Assembly: GCA_027922465.2 (NCBI GenBank)
Contig: BQMF02000255.1
Location: forward strand, 372,001 to 436,000
Direction of reading: 5' to 3'
DNA: 64,000 bases
From: Turritopsis dohrnii
Taxonomy: Eukaryota > Cnidaria > Hydrozoa > Anthoathecata > Oceaniidae
This document shows, one piece after another, positions 13,830 to 26,440 of the stretch. Position 1 is the stretch's first letter. Each line of letters begins with the position of its first letter. The notes beneath the pieces are model-generated. The model saw only the letters and a list, made by a program, of their open reading frames with translations. It searched no databases and had not been told where the DNA came from. Both the position numbers and the translations under genes were made by a program.

Positions 13830-14358
13830 TTAACGGTAGCAGCGAAAGCGAATACCGATTGACTCCTCCTCGACTGACAAGAACGACAATCTAATTCTGA
13901 TAATACCAAAAAAATTAATACATTGCAGTAAACACTTTCGGTAAAATTTTCTCGTATTTTACCAGACCCTTATAGTGATGGAAGAAGGTTGCTATAAAAC
14001 CTAGGAGATTGACATGGGTGTACACCATATATTTTCTTAACAGAATCGAGAACAAATTTCCTCACAACAATTGACTCACAATTCAAGTAATTTTTTTTGT
14101 GTTTAATTAACAGATCTTTATTGTGAATGAATGCCAGTTTAGAGTTCGTACAGTAAACGCACGTTAAGCAACAGTAAAGTAATGTTACGTTACTGCTACG
14201 TTTGAAAAATAACGTTTCTGTATACGTGTCGCTGCGGAACTCATGCTACAAGTTTATATCAAATCGAACATAATTTTGATATCTCCTGGAATGAATAAAA
14301 TGTTTGATTGTGGCTAAAGTAATTTGATACATAATGGTAGCACATTCGCAAATATCAT

Positions 14359-17300
14359 GTGATGAAGAAAAACAGTTTTAAAAAGCTTCAAACTGAAAGT
14401 TTACAAGAAGAAAAAGTTTACAATATTTTAGGAGTTAATAATTCAACGATGGATGAAGAGTTTGAATGTGAGATTTGCATGGAAGATTTAGTCGATTCCA
14501 GAGCATTACCCTGTGGACATTCGTTCTGCAAAAAGTGCAAGATGGACCTTCTTCAGTTCAATGATGATGGAAGCGCCATTTTGAACTGCCCAAATCAATG
14601 CGAAGAAGTCACTGATATTCGAAAGGATCAAACTCTCGATGACGTCTTACGGAAAAATTTTATAATGGAGCGTTTGTTAGGAAAGGATCGTGAGAAGATT
14701 AACGCTCAAGCAGATAGGTAAGTTATATAGTCACTTTTCTTAAGTTTTTCTAGATCCCCAAATATGTTTTTCGTTATTGTCATCTAATCAGCATCAAGAA
14801 TACTTCTTTGTAGTCTTAGTTTACTTATGTCGCATAACAGAACCGAAATATATTCTAAAATATTTAACAAGCGTCACGTGCCACAAAACGATATAGCAGC
14901 TACTTTTCATGTACCTTTCTCGAAACCTCCCTTTTCCAATTCTTTTTTCGAGGTGCACTTTCCAAATTAGAAGTTATTATTCATGTCTTCAATAAAATTA
15001 AATCATTAAAATTTGGCCAAAGTCAGCATCTATTAAAAATGTTTCCACCAACAACAAATTTTTGTAACTATTTCTAATCACTTTCAAACTTTGCCAACTT
15101 TCAAAAATTGATCCCAATTTGTTTGAAATTTTTAGTAATACAATATACTAGCATGTAGCTTTAGCTAAAAATGCCCCCGCGCTCAAGCATTCCAATTTGT
15201 ACACATAGCAGTCATGCTAGTTAAAATGTTTTGCAGCTTGCATTAATAAAAATCAAGTTGTTTTTATCCCTTCGTAGCGACTGAAATATTGATTTTAAGA
15301 TATTGATGTTTTTGTATTATTTACTCAGACATAAAATATCTATCGCTTGATATACTTGTTCAAAAATTTTGACGTCATAAATGTTTTGACATATGGCGTG
15401 ACGTCATCAAATTGTTAAAATCTTTTGCTCAATAGCTATAAAGGGAGGCTATTTCCAGGTAAATCCACTCAAAATTTGCTTTCTAACCATACCAAATATG
15501 CTTTACTAGGATTTAGTTCCGGGTTCAACCCTAATTCGCTCGAAATCAACAAGAAAAAGAACAGCTTGCCTTATATAAATATAAATATGAGTTTTAGTTC
15601 TTGAGAAGAACTCTTATTCATTTGAAACTACTCTTGATATAGTTTTGCTGGAATTTCAAAATTTCTGTCAAACGATTGTAACGTTTAAATGGCATGCTTA
15701 GTCTTACTTGCAGGTGTTAGTGTCGATTTTTGTTGAAACACAGGCCTAAAAACGGAAAATCATACTTTTAAGGAAAAGATTAAATGCCAAGGTATACATG
15801 GGAATGTCTGAAAAAGAAGATCTCGTCTTTTCTTTATGAACGTTTCAACGTCGAAGTGTTAGCGGTCGATTATATTTGCTAGGATTTCAGAAATTCGGAT
15901 ATGGGAATGTCTGACTATTGTAATGCTCAAAATGTCACGTGAAGATGTTAGTGTTGATTCTCTTTTTTAAACACAGGCTAAAAACAGAAGAATGTTTTCT
16001 TAGGGAAAAGACCAACTGCCAAGGTGCAAATGCCCACGAAGCATCACCCTCTTGTTACTGCAGGCAATGTCGAAAGTTGTTTTGTAAAGGATGTTTGGAA
16101 GAACATGAATGTGAAAGAAATGACCACATCAAGATTTCATTTGATGCTCCAAAACAATGTTTCCTTCCCATCTGTGAAGTTCACAATCTTTTGGCAAAAT
16201 TCATCTGCAAGCAATGCAATAATGACTTTCTGTGTGTATACTGCAAGAACAGAACGCATAGAAATCATGAAATAGATGATCTGGATGCTCATTTACGAAC
16301 GTTGAAGGAAGAGATAAATGCTAAGCTTGAAGGAGCGAAAAAATTATCTGAACAAATTAAACAATCAGATGATTCCGTTTGGGAGAAATTGGAAAAATTC
16401 AGAGATGAACTGAGCAAAGAACTGCATCTTCGAAAGTATATCAAACTTAGCAAATACCTCGCTCAACTCAATGAAGAAGAATCAAACATATTAAAAGAGT
16501 TTAACGAACACGTAACGAACTTCGTTGCACAAAGGAAGCAAATGGCGAATTCGTGTGACGAGGTAAAGAAATTGTTAGAAGATCGAGAAGAAATTTCCAA
16601 TCTTCTGATGATGTCAGAGCAACATGTTCTTCTGGAAAGACTAAAAGGACTTTCCAAGCAGCTTTCACTGAAAGTGGTTCTCTCTGAACGAACATCAGAA
16701 AACCATCTTGGACAATTACACGTTGATGTGCAGAAGGAGGAAAGCAGTAATGACACCTGCAGAGCGAAGACTTCATTATCAGATCGAAACGACAGAGTTA
16801 TTGACTGCAGTGTTGATTCAAAAGAAGTTATAGGTATGTGATTCACAAAGTATATTAATTTTTTTTGGAAGAACTTTTCTCTATTTTGAATATTTTCAAC
16901 AATTTCAACAAACCTCGCGAACCTTTGCCATTAACGCTGTTGGTAAAATGGAAATCACTTGTATAATTTCGGAAGGTAAAACGTTTTTACTTTTAGAAAT
17001 GACGCATGAAGCAAGTTGCAGGTAATGCCATTAAAAATTAGAGACAGTTAACATTCTATTATTGTTCATCGTTATAATAAGAAAGATGCAAAAATGTTCT
17101 TGCTGATCCAAAACTGATGTAACAAGGTTTTGACCGCAAGCTTCAATATTGTCAATATTGGTTCAATGAAAGTTGCGGTGTAAGCCTTGGAAAGTGTCAA
17201 TCTTTTCCATCATCAACCCGATCGGCAATGCATGAAAACGATTTAGAACTGGTAATAAAAAAAGATATGAAATAAAAAAAAAATTTATTCGAAGTTTTAG

Positions 17301-18281
17301 TTCGGAATTCCATAACATTATGTGAACATAACTAGTGGAAGTATCCTTGCTTTCTTATAGTGATTTGCAGAAATTCATCGATAAAATCAAACGAAAATTC
17401 AGTTTTAAAGGTAAAACATGACAACTTTATACAAATTAATTTGAAACTTGAAATTTTAAAAAAACTTTAAAAAACTTTAAAAAAATTTAAAAATCATTGT
17501 GAAAGATTACTAACTTGATCATTTCGATCGCTATACTTCAGATACACGAACTGAAACAGACAATCGAAAAGTACACTCTGCGTTAAAGATCCCTCAGATA
17601 CGAAATCAAGACCTTGACGTGATGATAAAATCTTTTGTTAACGATAGAAAGTGGTTCTTTTTGAAATTGTTCGATTTTTCACGTTATGATGTCACTAGTA
17701 TACTTGACGAAGAGAAAGCTCTAATTAAAGTTGCAGAAGATGGAGATATCGAATGCATGAAGTTGCTACTGGAAAACAACTGTGATGTTGATATTAAAGA
17801 TAATACCGGATATACTGCACTGATGTTGGCATCGATGTTTGGACATGTTGAATGTGTGAAGTTGTTACTAGAAAACAACTGTGATGTTGATATCAAAGAA
17901 AAAAGCGGATGTACTGCACTTATGTGCGCATCGATGAATGGACATATTGAATGTGTGAAGTTGTTACTAGAAAACAACTGTGATGTTGATATTAAAGATA
18001 ATAACGGACATACTGCACTTATGTGGGTATCGACGTATGGACATATTGAATGTGTGAAGTTGTTACTAGAAAACAACTGTGATGTTGATATTAAAGATAA
18101 TAACGGATATACTGCACTTATGTGGGTATCGACGTATGGAGATGTTGAATGTGTGAAGTTGTTACTAGAAAACAACTGTGATGTTGATGTCAAGGAATAC
18201 AGGGGAAGGACTGCATTTATGTTGGCGTCTGATTTCAATAAAATTAGGTGTGCGGAACTTCTCAGTAAGCATAAAAGTTGA
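14359..18281 (+). CDS. RING/B-box/coiled-coil (TRIM-type) protein with C-terminal ankyrin repeats
   Basis: Five exons: 14359-14717, 15977-16833, 16997-17021, 17361-17410 and 17542-18281. The phases agree at every join and give 676 residues. Exon 1 has a RING finger (CEIC...CGHSFCKKC...CPNQC) as in E3 ubiquitin ligases. Exon 2 has two cysteine-rich B-boxes (the second CEVHN...CKQC...CVYC...HRNH), then a long charged coiled coil. Two tiny exons (25 and 50 bases) link to exon 5, with five to six near-identical 33-residue ankyrin repeats (GYTALMLASMFGHVECVKLL type). The start is ATG 14359; ATG 14449, just before the RING, is the alternative. The family usually ends in NHL, SPRY or similar domains, so an ankyrin end is unusual. 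Inferred: a ubiquitin ligase with an ankyrin target-binding end. A decayed paralogue lies at 59988-63141. Confidence 0.85.
15717..15802 (+). pseudogene. Decayed duplicate of the start of TRIM exon 2
   Basis: The intron segment at 15717-15802 resembles 15945-16030: a GTGTTAGTGTCGATTTTTG-like tract, then AAACACAGG acceptor, then AAAAACGGAAAATCAT and GCCAAGGT. The upstream copy lacks the cysteine codons and has stops, so it is a dead exon copy about 228 bases upstream of the real one. Confidence 0.6.
17757..18281 (+). repeat. 99-bp tandem repeats encoding ankyrin units
   Basis: Each unit carries the string LLLENNCDVD. Nucleotide identity between neighbouring units is very high, including GTGAAGTTGTTACTAGAAAA in most of them. 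This indicates recent unit duplication or gene conversion within the exon. Confidence 0.85.
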
Positions 18282-18963
18282 GTTTGAAAGATGACTCGGT
18301 TAAGACTTGCTTCTTGTTTCAATTGGTACTTAATTTTTAAGGGGATGATTTTTTCTTCAACTCAGCAATCAAAACAACAGCAAAGAAGGCAAAATAATTT
18401 CTTTATTACTTAAAGGGCAGAAAATTTGACGTGTCATTTTGAAGCAAATTAAAGAAAAAGTTAATTTTCGCGTGAAAAAACTTTCGCGTTTTTGAAATTA
18501 TCTATGATTTCGCGAGAACAAATTTTGCGTTTTGCTGTTTTGAAATTTCCAAAGGCATAAACTTTCGGCCAAAAACGCGAAAGTTTCTGTCCATTAATGT
18601 ATTCATATAGTGTGTTTTCTGTTAATTTAGGATGCGCTTTTTCTTGTTTCAATCAAAGAAATGCTTTTTTTGTATAATTTGTACCCCGTTCACACATAAA
18701 ACCAGACCAGAAATTAGTATTTCGACATACTTGAAAATGTTCAGTCATTCACCAGGTGTGAACACTCTCGTGTGTTTCAAAATACTAATTCTTGAGAAAT
18801 TGGAAGAATGTACCCTCACGATCATAAAACAGTAAAATTGACTTAAAATTCAATAGGTTCTTAAACACTATAAAGCGACTCCGACGATAAAATATCAATT
18901 TTTTTTTTGCTTTTATAGGAGACAAATAAAGAGTAAGCAGACGTTAACTTTTCAGTCTATATA
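18282..18963. other. Intergenic with MITE-like tract
   Basis: No gene is seen. Bases 18466-18590 hold inverted GCGTTTTTG/CAAAAACGC and AACTTTCGCG/CGCGAAAGTT motifs, like a small foldback repeat relic. The rest is AT-rich. Confidence 0.4.
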
Positions 18964-19092
18964 TAGACCTTTTCGGAAAATACGTCAGAGCAGATCTTGC
19001 CTCGCTTTCAACCCAAATAATAGTGGCATTAGTGTTGTTTTTGAAAAGAAATGATACCCGAGAGGAAACCTTACATGAACTTTTTTTATGAT

Positions 19093-21236
19093 TGCCCCCG
19101 CAGCGAGCGTAAGCGAGCGAGGAGGCATAGTAGTTTCACGAGATAGGCGAATGTCAGTTCCGATTTTGTTCTTCATCATCATCATCTTCCAACTTTCGTG
19201 TTGACGTTACACGGTGGAATACAATTAATTAGCTGACTTTGCTTTTTTCCCGTTTCAAAGCATGGTACTGTAAGTGGAATGTTTCGTATCTCTTTCCTAA
19301 TTTATTATTATATTATACTATGTTATTTAGGAAGTTCGTATGCTAAAATTGCTTAGACATTTTTCATATTACTTTTGCGTTGTTTTAGTGAAGTGAACGA
19401 CTAGGATTTTGAAGCACAGCTTGAAATCTGAAATTTTGCCAACAACAATTAATTTTTGTATAATGTTTTATCAATGCACCGATTTTTGGCAGATCTTGCC
19501 TTAAAAAGATTTTAATTGGATTCCTGTGTATGCAAGAAAGCTTACAAATTGTCGTTCTTCGTGTTTTCCTTCTTTGTCCTCAAAACCTGGTGTGATCATG
19601 ATCAATAAAACCTTCTTTATATTTTTTTTCTTGTTTTTTATGTAAACTTTGCCTATTTTTTGAATGCACTGATTTTTGGCGGATCTTGCCTTAAAAAGAT
19701 TTTAATTGGATTTCTATGTATGCAAGAATGCCTACAAATTGTCGTTCTTCGTGTTTTCTTTCTTTGTCCTCCAAATCTGGTGTGATCATGATCAATAAAA
19801 CCTTCTTATATTTTTTTCTTGTTTTTTATGTAAACTTTGGCTATTTCTTGTTTCGAATCAAAGTTTGAAACGCAGATTTCTAATGGATTTTTCGCTTAAA
19901 TTTTTTTTGAGAAAGTTTTTTTTTTCTTTTGGCAGTCAGGGACAACCGTAAATAGAGGGATCCCGTAATTACGGGATGTGAATTGTACATACTGTAATTA
20001 CGCGATGACCATAATGGCGTGCATACTGTAATTACACAAAAAATCAGCCCAATTACATGTGACAATGGCAGATTAAAAAGAACTTGTGGTTGCATAAATC
20101 ATGATCAGTGGTCTAATGACGAGCTATTTGAAACTCGTAACATTTAGAAATCCAGACTATTCGCCATTTTAATTTACCACTGCTAGAAAATTGCTGATTT
20201 TAGAAAAAGTTGCCGCGGAAAGGTCACACATCGCGGCGTTAAAATGTTGAGAAATTCCCTAAGGTTTAAGATAAAAAAAGTTCCAAGTCTTGCAGGGGAA
20301 GTGTGTTCACCGTAGATTCAAAACAAACAAAATTCCTTTAATTGCGGGATGTATCCCGTAATTACGGGATCCCTCTATTTACGGTTGTCCCTGACTGTTT
20401 GGCTCTTACATAATTTCTTTAACAAATCTTACTTTGATTATAAAATACGTATTCATGTTTCAGTTCACACATTTCTTTTGTTTGTAGCAAATACTTTCTG
20501 ATATTACTTGTTAAGCCTTATTTACACTTTTTGAAAGGTATATTAGCATCAGTGTGACTTCCGAAATTTAGTCAACCATGCATTTTATTTTTGTGTATGT
20601 TTTAGCTCTAAATCTTTCATTCAATAAATTTTATTCAATGCACTGATTTTTGACGGAATTTTCCTTAAAAAGATTTTAGAAGACACGTAATTGGATTTCT
20701 GTGTATGCAAGAAAGCCATATTACAAATTGCCGTTCTTCGTGTATTTTTCTTCTGTAACTGTCCAAACCTAGTGTGAGCATGATCAACAATCTTTTTCTT
20801 TCTTGTCTTTTTATGTAAGCTTGTTTTTTGTTTTGAATCATAGTTGTAATGGATTTTTCGCTTTAATTTGTTTTTTGAGAGTTGTTTTTTTTTCTTCTTT
20901 TGGCTCTTACAAAATTTATTTAACAAATCTTATCTTGATTATAAAATACATATCCATGGTTGCAGTTCACACATTTCTTTTGTTTGTAGCAAATACTTTC
21001 TGATATTACTTATTAAGCCTATTTACACTTTTTGAAAGGCGTATTAGCAACATTGTGACTGAGGCCTTAGAGCTAACAAAAAATAACTAAGTTTTCATCT
21101 GTTAAAGTTTAGATCATATTCCCAGTCAGTTTTGAAATACCGCCACCGCTATACTATGCCACATGGTTGCACTACTGAACTACTAGGTGTATTGTAAAAC
21201 TGTGTCTGTTATTCTCAGTCTGTTGCGGGGGCATTC
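19093..21236. mobile_element. L-family non-coding element, complete-looking copy
   Basis: It starts TTGCCCCCGCAGCGAGC and ends GTTGCGGGGGCA, giving short GC-rich inverted ends. Related starts and ends recur at 37998-38263 and 47231-47600. Inside are about 190-base direct repeats beginning near 19473, 19663 and 20637 (AATGCAC..GATTTTTGGC), and a second repeated tract at 20395-20560 and 20893-21060. No coding capacity was found; the short reading frames are low-complexity. Confidence 0.6.
19933..20397. mobile_element. 465-bp MITE with perfect 45-bp terminal inverted repeats
   Basis: The ends begin CAGTCAGGGACAACCGTAAA, are exactly complementary over 45 bases, and include the inner palindrome CCCGTAATTACGGG. 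The target duplication TTTGG is at 19928-19932 and 20398-20402. The uninterrupted target is visible in the related tract near 20897 and again near 47320. Non-coding; the superfamily is not assigned. Confidence 0.88.
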
Positions 21237-21338
21237 ATAATAGTGAGGACTACTTGCTAGTTTTTAATTACTTAAGTAATTAAAAACCTTAGAAACGAGG
21301 CAAGATCTGCCGTGACGTAATTTCCAAAAAGGTCTTTC

Positions 21339-22058
21339 TTTTGACCTAAAAATAATTGGATAGTGCCGTAATATGTGAAAAAGGTATAACTCTAAGAAAT
21401 TAGTTCTGCACATCGTAGGACACTTCAATAAAAATTTACAATGATTGCATTACGTATTTGTAACTTTTATGCATATTTCTGACAATCTGATCATATTATG
21501 GATGCTGATAACTTTAAGTTCACGATCTTTGTAATGTCTTATTATTTTGACGGAGAACTAACCCTACATACATAGTGCCATGCAAATAAAAATTATGGAA
21601 ATTGAAGAAAAAGTTTTCTTTATATATATGTTTAAATTTTCTGTTGATAGTGGAATAGGAAGTTGCAATCGTGATGTTGTTTAATACTTGTCAGGCCGGC
21701 CTGTGCAGTCTTAGAATGACATGTTACATTTTCCCAAAACAAGATAACTGGTAATGGTTCGATCTAACTTTGTTTTGGAAACCTTATCAACTTTCCCACA
21801 CAATTGTTTTACCGTCACCCCGTATGCTTCCAACTTTCTAATCATCCATTCGAAACGTTGAAGTCAGAAAATTCCTCTTTATTAATTCTTCTTTTCATTT
21901 TACATTTTCTCTAAAGAAAGGGCTCATCACGGTACACATTTGTGCTCCCACACTTTATATACTGTTTGCACAAAATTCCATTGATAGCATGGTTTCTTTT
22001 TTATCGGTGCGGCAGACTGTAAACATAACATAGACAGTACAATACATTCAAGGTTAGC
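21339..22058. other. Intergenic, nothing recognised
   Basis: AT-rich sequence without long frames, repeats or RNA-like structure that I can support. Confidence 0.4.
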
Positions 22059-22220
22059 CAGTGGAAGATCAAGAGGGTAGTCGCAACAGGGGAGTAGAAC
22101 ATTAACATTATTTATAAATTCAATTTATATTTCCAATGAGATATCTGACCGTTTTTCTTTTACGGTTAAGTTGCTAACAGTCTGCTACACAAATTGCGAC
22201 TTACCTATAGATCCGCCACT
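22059..22220. mobile_element. Small MITE, same family as 29583-29747
   Basis: The left end CAGTGGAAGATCAAGAGGG and the right end CTATAGATCCGCCACT are imperfect inverted repeats. The right end matches the one at 29747. Target duplication is unclear. Confidence 0.45.
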
Positions 22221-24130
22221 TAGGTATTTGAAATCAAAATTCAAATTGGGTGAGACTTTGTTCGTAGTGGTAGAGGTTTTAATCAAAATAAAGTTATGTA
22301 TGCAATAGCAGCTGGAAAGAAGATGATAAATGTCCCCTTTGACATTTCAATAGCAATTTAATATGACGAAGAACTCTGCACAGGTTTCAAGTAGAGCTCT
22401 TGCAACAAGGGTTATCACGCATATGAGCCCGCCATTTTTGATAATATTCATTGCTGTGTGAACCTGAAGAAAGTACGAAAATTTTTTGATGACTTCTATT
22501 TAAGAAAGGTTGTTTCAAACATTCCCGCTTATTATAGTGAAGTAGCATTTATATTTCTTCAATTTCCAAACCTTTGGAATAGTCAAGACACTCAACAGAA
22601 AAGCAGGAATTAAGATACTTGTGGATTGCTATTTTAGGAAGACAGTAGAGTTATTGCATGGCCAAAAAAGTTGTCGAGAGGCTAAATACATCCTAGTAGT
22701 CAAATGTGTCAGGTAAACACGAAGATGTCAAATAGTGCATGTCAATATAGATTGAAATGATTTTTTGTGTTTTTGATTTCATGCTTAAATTAGTATAGCT
22801 ATTCGCCAAAGATAAGTAATTTTTAAAGATTTCCAAAATATTGTGTCCGTTATTACAAATGTCCGCTGTAAATGTCTCCACTACAAACAGTTTCCATGAG
22901 AGTTTTGATTCGTCCAGTTCTGTCTGCTACATCAAGGTATCCTATCACTATATATCATGTCCTCTATTGATATTTAATTGTTCAATGTTTCAATTTACCT
23001 TTCTTCCTTGAGCACTTTTCCTATTTTCATTTAAGATTTGTCAACTGTGACCTGCAGAAAAGTACGCCAAAAAATTCAGATCCTTAAGAAATAGTTAAGT
23101 AACAATGTCCATGAACACTGAATTAATAAAAGGGTTTTGCGCCCTATCCGGCACAAACAACATTTTATTCAATGGTTTCCTCAAGGGTTATGTTTGCATA
23201 AGGAGAGATTCTAGGCGTTTCTATTTGATGCATCACATATCAGGACCTTACAAAACTGCAACGATGGCGCACAAACTTTCTTATTACCGGGAATGGAAAG
23301 GAAAACAGATTTCAATGCTTTGGATTATTACAATACAAGAATTCATTGATTTGAAAGGAACGTCCCAAAAGAAAAATAAATGCGACATACTGAAGTATGT
23401 TCAAAATGCATATATGATTTCGCTTGAAAACGGTCAATTGCAAATCCAATTTATGATATAATTTCTTGGAGTAACAGTTATCACAACTTAATATATCCGT
23501 ATGATTCATCTTGTCACACATAAAGGTGCGACTTCAAGTGCAGACAATAAATTGAAAAACATAGTAATAGTAGGATTGTATCAAAAAAGGAGGGTCTTGT
23601 ATTTATTAGATATCCGATAGGAAATATATTACGTAGAGTGAAAAATTCTGCGAAAGCTCTCTGGTCGTCATCGTCGTCGTTGTTCATTTTTTGGGGTTTT
23701 TTTGTGTAATTTGCAGACCGTGAACTTGCACACCAAAGAAATAAATCATGAATTGCACATAGTAAAGTTCCAATTTACTAACTTCAACATTGATGAAATT
23801 TTCATATTTTGCACAAAAAGAATGTTGGGTCAAAGAATTTATATTCCTTTTGATGAAATCACAGACACAAAATTCGTCGTCCCAAAATTAAAGGGTTTTC
23901 TTCCACACACGCACTTTTAAACATTAGTCATATGGCCGAGCGAGTTTTATTTGTCACGTGACAGATTTTTCCAAAGTTGCACCGAAGCGTTTTTGCGTCA
24001 TGTGACTAAGTATGGCACACAAAACTTGGAAATTCATATCAGTTCAGTTTATGTGCAGCAGCACATTGCAGTGATTTCCGAGAATTGAAAGTGTATTTTT
24101 ATAATATTTTTCCTAAGTTTTGCGTGTTGA
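22221..24130. other. Intergenic with an unassigned ORF pair
   Basis: Bases 23105-23461 (+) form a 118-codon open frame with balanced composition. A second frame at 23702-23920 lies behind an acceptor-like tract (TTTGTGTAATTTGCAG, about 23716). I do not recognise either product. They could be two exons of an unknown gene or chance frames. Confidence 0.2.
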
Positions 24131-24132
24131 TA

Positions 24133-26022
24133 CAGTGGACTCTCTATAACTCGAACACCCAATGGGAATCGGAAAGCGTTCGAGTTATAGAGAGATTCGA
24201 GTAACAGGGAGTTGGGAAGTTGTTCCAAGATTTTGTGTAAATTTTGTAACAACAGCCAATTAAACGTTTTTTTCTTCCTTATACGGAATGGAGACACAAT
24301 CTCGACCTGCCCGACCTATTATGCTAAGAATGGACTGAAAAAAATGCAAAATATTTTATTTCAAGGATTTATTCTTTTGAAGAAAAGAAATCTGAAATTA
24401 CAGTTTGCCTTCTTGTTTGAAGGGCGTCTTTTTCAACAGTTCGATTCAATTCTTTCAGTGATCTCATCATTTCCTTCCCGAAATTCGAAAAGAGGCTGTA
24501 ATCTTCAAGAACACTTATTGCTTTCCGCACTTCTTCGTTTGTTGGTTTCGTTACCTCATCTTCATATTCTTTGTCGTCATTTTCTTCATCCTCAGCGTTT
24601 CCTTCTTGAATTCCAGTGACGTCTGCAATTATATCAGCAGTTGTTAGTCTCCCATGCGTTGTGGTCAATTCAATGTCGAAATCCACATAATCATCGGTCG
24701 AGATATCAGTGTCGATTTTGTCAGCAGACCTTTCTTTCAGAACTGATAAATTACTATTCAGTGTCTGAATAGCGTCTTCTTCGACTTCTTCATCTCCTAA
24801 ATCTTTGAATGGATCATCCTCTTCATTCATTGCTTTTTCAGCATCCTTCTGCGAAATCCCCGATTTTCTGAAACAATTGGCGAATGTCTGGTTTGAACCA
24901 TCGTCTCAGGCATTCTTCAACATGCACATTGCTGATAGAATGGAGAATTTAGGGATCGGCTCATTCTTCTCCAAAGCAGCGATGAGCTTACGAACGGCCT
25001 TTGAACGATATTTTGCTTTCAACGCTCGGATTTTACCTTGATCCATTGGTTATGTGTGTGACGTGGTGTTTGGAGGTAGAAATATCAATTCTATCCATTT
25101 CAGATTTTCAACATGCGGATGAGCTGTGCAATTATCGATAATCAAGACAACCTTACGTTTAGAGACAGAAAATCTTTGATCAAGCTCACGTACCCAGTCC
25201 TCAAAGAGTTCCCCTGACATCCAGCTTTTGTTCTGAGCGCGATATCGACAAGGCAAGGTTTTAACTCCTTTAAAACATCGAGGTTTGACGGACGTTCCAA
25301 TCACAAACATAGGTAAACTCTCTCCATAGGCATTTCCGGCAGCCAAACCAGTGAGTCAGACCTTACTGTGTTTACCCCCAGAGCATTTTTCTCCTTTCAG
25401 ATGTAGGGTTTTGTTAGGTAAACACTGTTAAAATAAGCCAAATTCATCCGCATTAAATATATTTTCCAATGCGTATCGGGAAAGGATAGTTGGGAGTGTC
25501 GTCTCCGTCCATGGCGCTGTCATCTCTTCAGTTACCGATATTGATTCTCCAACGATACTTTTAAACGATATACAGTACCTGCAATGAGATAAGAAGATTT
25601 CATGTTTAAAGACCTCTTCCATTTTCTTTGTGGTGTATATACAACTTTAAAACTCGAATGAGAAAGATTGGAATAGAATACATTCGATTTTCTTATGCAA
25701 CTTTTGGTGAATGAAAACAATAACGGATGAATGAAATGAAAAGCATGGCAACGGCAGTCGAAGTAAAGTTGGAAGACATTCTTTCTGGTTGTTTTCATCG
25801 TAAAATTTGCAGATAAATATTGCGATGTTCGAGTTATAGAGAGGAAATACCCGAAGGGACCAAAAATAACGTTCGAGTTAAGGAGAGATTCGAGTTATAG
25901 GGGTTCGAGTAATAAGGAGTTTTTTATGAGAGTTTATTCAGAAATTCCTACCGTGCCTGAGAAATCGTTCGAGTTATGGAGAGATTCGAGTAATAGGGGT
26001 TCGAGTTATAGCGAGTTCACTG
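24133..26022 (-). mobile_element. Tigger/pogo-type DNA transposon
   Basis: It is bounded by CAGTGGACTCTCTATAACTCG and the inverted ...CGAGTTATAGCGAGTTCACTG, with TA at 24131-24132 and 26023-26024. Subterminal GTTCGAGTTATAGAGAGA-type repeats recur at both ends (24178-24210, 25830-25915, 25965-26012). Length is 1890 bp. It carries a broken transposase on the minus strand. Confidence 0.88.
24369..25622 (-). pseudogene. Tigger-like DDE transposase, broken
   Basis: Read on the minus strand. From 25622 to 25428 a frame ends with NADEFGLF, the first catalytic aspartate of the pogo/Tigger DDE family. From 25346 to 25050 there is NPRCFK-like KPRCFK, then LIIDNCTAHP (second aspartate) and LPPNTTSH. 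The third aspartate lies in MDQG just past the frame end, reached only after a shift near the CACACACA run at 25046-25056. A tail with an acidic region continues at 24830-24369. The N-terminal CENPB-type DNA-binding part is missing or decayed. Between 25346 and 25428 the frame is also interrupted. Known for the family: cut-and-paste transposition at TA. Not functional as it stands. Confidence 0.85.
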
Positions 26023-26024
26023 TA

Positions 26025-26440
26025 TATCCATAATTTGTTTTTTTTTCGTTCTCTTGCGTGTCAGTTCTTCCATCTACTTGCGCCGCGGTACTTGTTAAAG
26101 CTTGCCCTTGGGTGTCAGTGGTTTCAACTCTGGCATTCACTGAGGGAGGCATCCTTTCCATTTGACTGCAGTTGACACTACTCTGACAGTCACTAAGGTT
26201 CCGGTTGATTTGACCGTTGAATGCCCCTTGTGAAGGTTTTCATACGTAAAAGAGTTAGACAAAAGAAATGTACACCTAGACAGTGTTTACACCAAAACAC
26301 AAGAAACGCCTACAAGAGATGGATGTAAGTAGGATTGTCAACTGCGGTTCAGAATCTCGAGTAACAAAGTTTAAAGAGCTAGTTAGCATAGGACCATATT
26401 TCATTTGTGTGGTGTGCAATCGTGCATCCTACTAAATAAT
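26025..26440. other. Intergenic, nothing recognised
   Basis: No reading frame or repeat that I can support. Confidence 0.4.

Larger units (their letters stand above)
18964..21338. mobile_element. Composite inverted-repeat region enclosing L element
   Basis: Bases 18964-19005 and 21297-21338 are imperfect 42-base inverted repeats (AGACCTTTT...GCCTCG against CGAGGC...AGGTCT). They enclose the L element and a perfect 28-base palindrome at 21260-21287. I see no open frame for a transposase and no clear target duplication. Confidence 0.55.

Noticed and set aside
17757..18281. 99-bp units as satellite DNA or a CRISPR-like array
   Set aside because: The period is a whole number of codons and encodes ankyrin consensus in frame with the gene.
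17684..18322. 212-codon antisense frame opposite the ankyrin exon
   Set aside because: It is a shadow of the repeated ankyrin codons on the other strand and has no independent signal.
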